Part shown: piece by piece, positions 63,050-64,000 of the stretch
Layout: each line of letters starts with the position of its first letter
Numbering within the stretch: position 1 is the stretch's first letter
Translations under genes and position numbers: made by a program
The notes under the pieces: generated by a model
The model's input: the letters and a program-made list of their open reading frames with translations, nothing else
The model's database searches: none
What the model was told of the DNA's origin: nothing
From: Halomonas campaniensis
GTDB lineage: Bacteria; Pseudomonadota; Gammaproteobacteria; Pseudomonadales; Halomonadaceae
Length of the DNA: 64,000 bases
Direction of reading: 5' to 3'
NCBI RefSeq assembly: GCF_002211105.1
Contig: NZ_JPUA01000034.1
Span: 484,053 to 548,052, forward strand

Positions 63050-63520
63050 TTAAGGCAGCCAAACATTCAGGCCATAGCGGAAAACGATAAATATCACGAT
63101 AGCTAAGGTGCCGCTAAGAGTGAGATTAATCATCCATTTACGTCGCGTATCGATGCCCAACAGTAGTGCCAGAGAAGCGACCAGGAAGCCTATGGTGGCT
63201 GCGATATACCCCACCACTGGAAGTAAGGCGGCATAGAGCCCAAACAGTAGAAACAGAGCGAGTGTGGTGCGTCGGCTTTGAAACCAATCAGTAATGAGCT
63301 GTATTGCGCCAGGTCGTTCAGGCACGTTTACCCATAAGGAACGCACTAAAATCAGCAGTGATAACAACCCAACAACGACTAATAAAATACGGGGGAAAAG
63401 CGCTGACCCATAAGGCTGCCAGCTGGTCGGCGGACGAATATCACCCGACTCCATCCACATGACAGCCACCATTAAGAGCAGCGCCAGCGCCAGGGCGCGG
63501 TCTTTAGTTAGCGTAAGCAT
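63050..63520 (-). CDS. TTT transporter small membrane subunit (TctB family), system 4
   Basis: 156 residues with four membrane segments (ALALALLLMVAVMWM, ILLVVVGLLSLLILV, LALFLLFGLYAALLPVVGYI, GTLAIVIFIVFRYGL). GGAGG precedes the ATG. It is assigned from topology and from lying between tctC and tctA. Confidence 0.87.
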   Translation of the reverse strand: MLTLTKDRALALALLLMVAVMWMESGDIRPPTSWQPYGSALFPRILLVVVGLLSLLILVRSLWVNVPERPGAIQLITDWFQSRRTTLALFLLFGLYAALLPVVGYIAATIGFLVASLALLLGIDTRRKWMINLTLSGTLAIVIFIVFRYGLNVWLP

Positions 63521-63537
63521 TAGCGATGCCTCCGGCA

Positions 63538-63569
63538 GCTCTAGCCCCCGTATTAACGAGAGCTAGAGC
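63538..63569 (-). promoter_or_regulatory. Stem-loop between tctC-4 and tctB-4
   Basis: GCTCTAG and CTAGAGC pair across 18 bases right after the tctC-4 stop, with no T run. This is the third TTT operon in the window with a hairpin at this place. Confidence 0.5.
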
Positions 63570-63576
63570 GTGCGCC

Positions 63577-64000
63577 TCAGTTCTGGAAGTCGATGTTCTC
63601 AGCAGCGGCTGATAGTGCTGACTCGTTTTCATCAAGAAACGCTTGGTAATCGTCACCGGCCAGAAAGCGAACAACAGAGCCAAATTCATTTTCTATACGG
63701 CTCTGTACTTCTTCATTTTCCAGTGCTTGGCGATAGGCATCAGCAATGGTATCGATCACTTCCGGAGGCGTGCCTTTAGGCGCGAAAATGCCGCGACTGG
63801 TCGAGTGATCCATCTCGATGCCTTGCTCACGCAAGGTAGCTACATCGGGCATGCTTTCGAGACGTTCTGGATGAGCGATGCCGAGCGCGCGGAAGGTGCC
63901 ATCTTCAAAAAACGCACCGCCAGAGGGCAGGTTAAACATCGCGAAATCAACTTCTTCCGCCATCAAGGCCGATACCTGTTCTCCCGTATCGGGATAGCCA
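63577..64000 (-). CDS. TTT transporter periplasmic binding protein, system 4 (5' part outside window)
   Basis: Only the C-terminal 140 residues are in the window. They show the TctC pattern: MAEEVDFAMFNLPSGG, RALGIAHPERLESMPDVATL, REQGIEMDHSTSRGIFAPKG and TPPEVIDTIADAYRQALEN. The frame continues past position 64000 without a start or signal peptide being visible. Confidence 0.88.
   Translation of the reverse strand, partial: GYPDTGEQVSALMAEEVDFAMFNLPSGGAFFEDGTFRALGIAHPERLESMPDVATLREQGIEMDHSTSRGIFAPKGTPPEVIDTIADAYRQALENEEVQSRIENEFGSVVRFLAGDDYQAFLDENESALSAAAENIDFQN

Overview
The window looks like chromosomal DNA of a moderately halophilic gammaproteobacterium, most likely Halomonas or a close relative (Halomonadaceae). 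This is inferred from moderately high GC, acidic periplasmic binding proteins, many tripartite tricarboxylate transporters (TTT), a NasA/NirBD nitrate assimilation block and ArfA. No rRNA, tRNA, CRISPR array or insertion sequence was recognised.

Layout. 1-2323: end of an M48 lipoprotein protease gene, two tiny related peptide genes (38 and 37 aa), and a metallophosphoesterase. 2400-23700: a large aldarate (D-glucarate/galactarate) utilisation locus. It carries two glucarate dehydratases, galactarate dehydratase GarD, KdgD, alpha-ketoglutarate semialdehyde dehydrogenase, three complete TTT transporters, a YiaK-type reductase, a ThDP enzyme, a NIPSNAP protein and a FadR-type GntR regulator. Together these genes convert imported glucarate/galactarate through 5-keto-4-deoxyglucarate and 2,5-dioxopentanoate to 2-oxoglutarate. 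An 18-bp palindrome (consensus near TTGTATGATGTAATACAA) lies before every transcription unit. In four units it is preceded at 60-61 bp by CTTTGGT.

23800-30000: an AGCS amino-acid symporter, a MocR regulator divergent from an MFS transporter, a CDF-like protein and an alpha/beta hydrolase. 30050-41517: assimilatory nitrate/nitrite reduction. nirD-nirB-FAD reductase (minus) and nasA-cobA-nirC (plus) diverge from a 729-bp control region. That region holds two sigma-54-type promoters, an NtrC-like site and two leader RNAs, each with hexaloop hairpin(s) followed by an intrinsic terminator. A PP2C/Ser-Thr kinase fusion follows nirC. 41600-42830: an aldo/keto reductase and arfA, whose 3' end is buried in a long hairpin.

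42830-50423: an L-rhamnonate catabolic unit (divergent LysR regulator, RhmD, TRAP transporter, RhmA aldolase, AldA), giving pyruvate and L-lactate. 50475-57717: signalling genes: a DUF1127-like protein, an OmpR-type regulator divergent from a cysteine-free molybdopterin-fold periplasmic protein and a hybrid histidine kinase, a REC-EAL protein and a chemoreceptor ending in a CheR/CheB tether. 57885-64000: an ABC exporter and a fourth TTT operon (tctC partial at the edge, tctB, tctA) followed by a gamma-glutamyltransferase.

Translation starts were often moved to an internal ATG where a Shine-Dalgarno sequence or family length supports it. Functional assignments come from recognised family motifs and remembered reference proteins. 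No database search was run.
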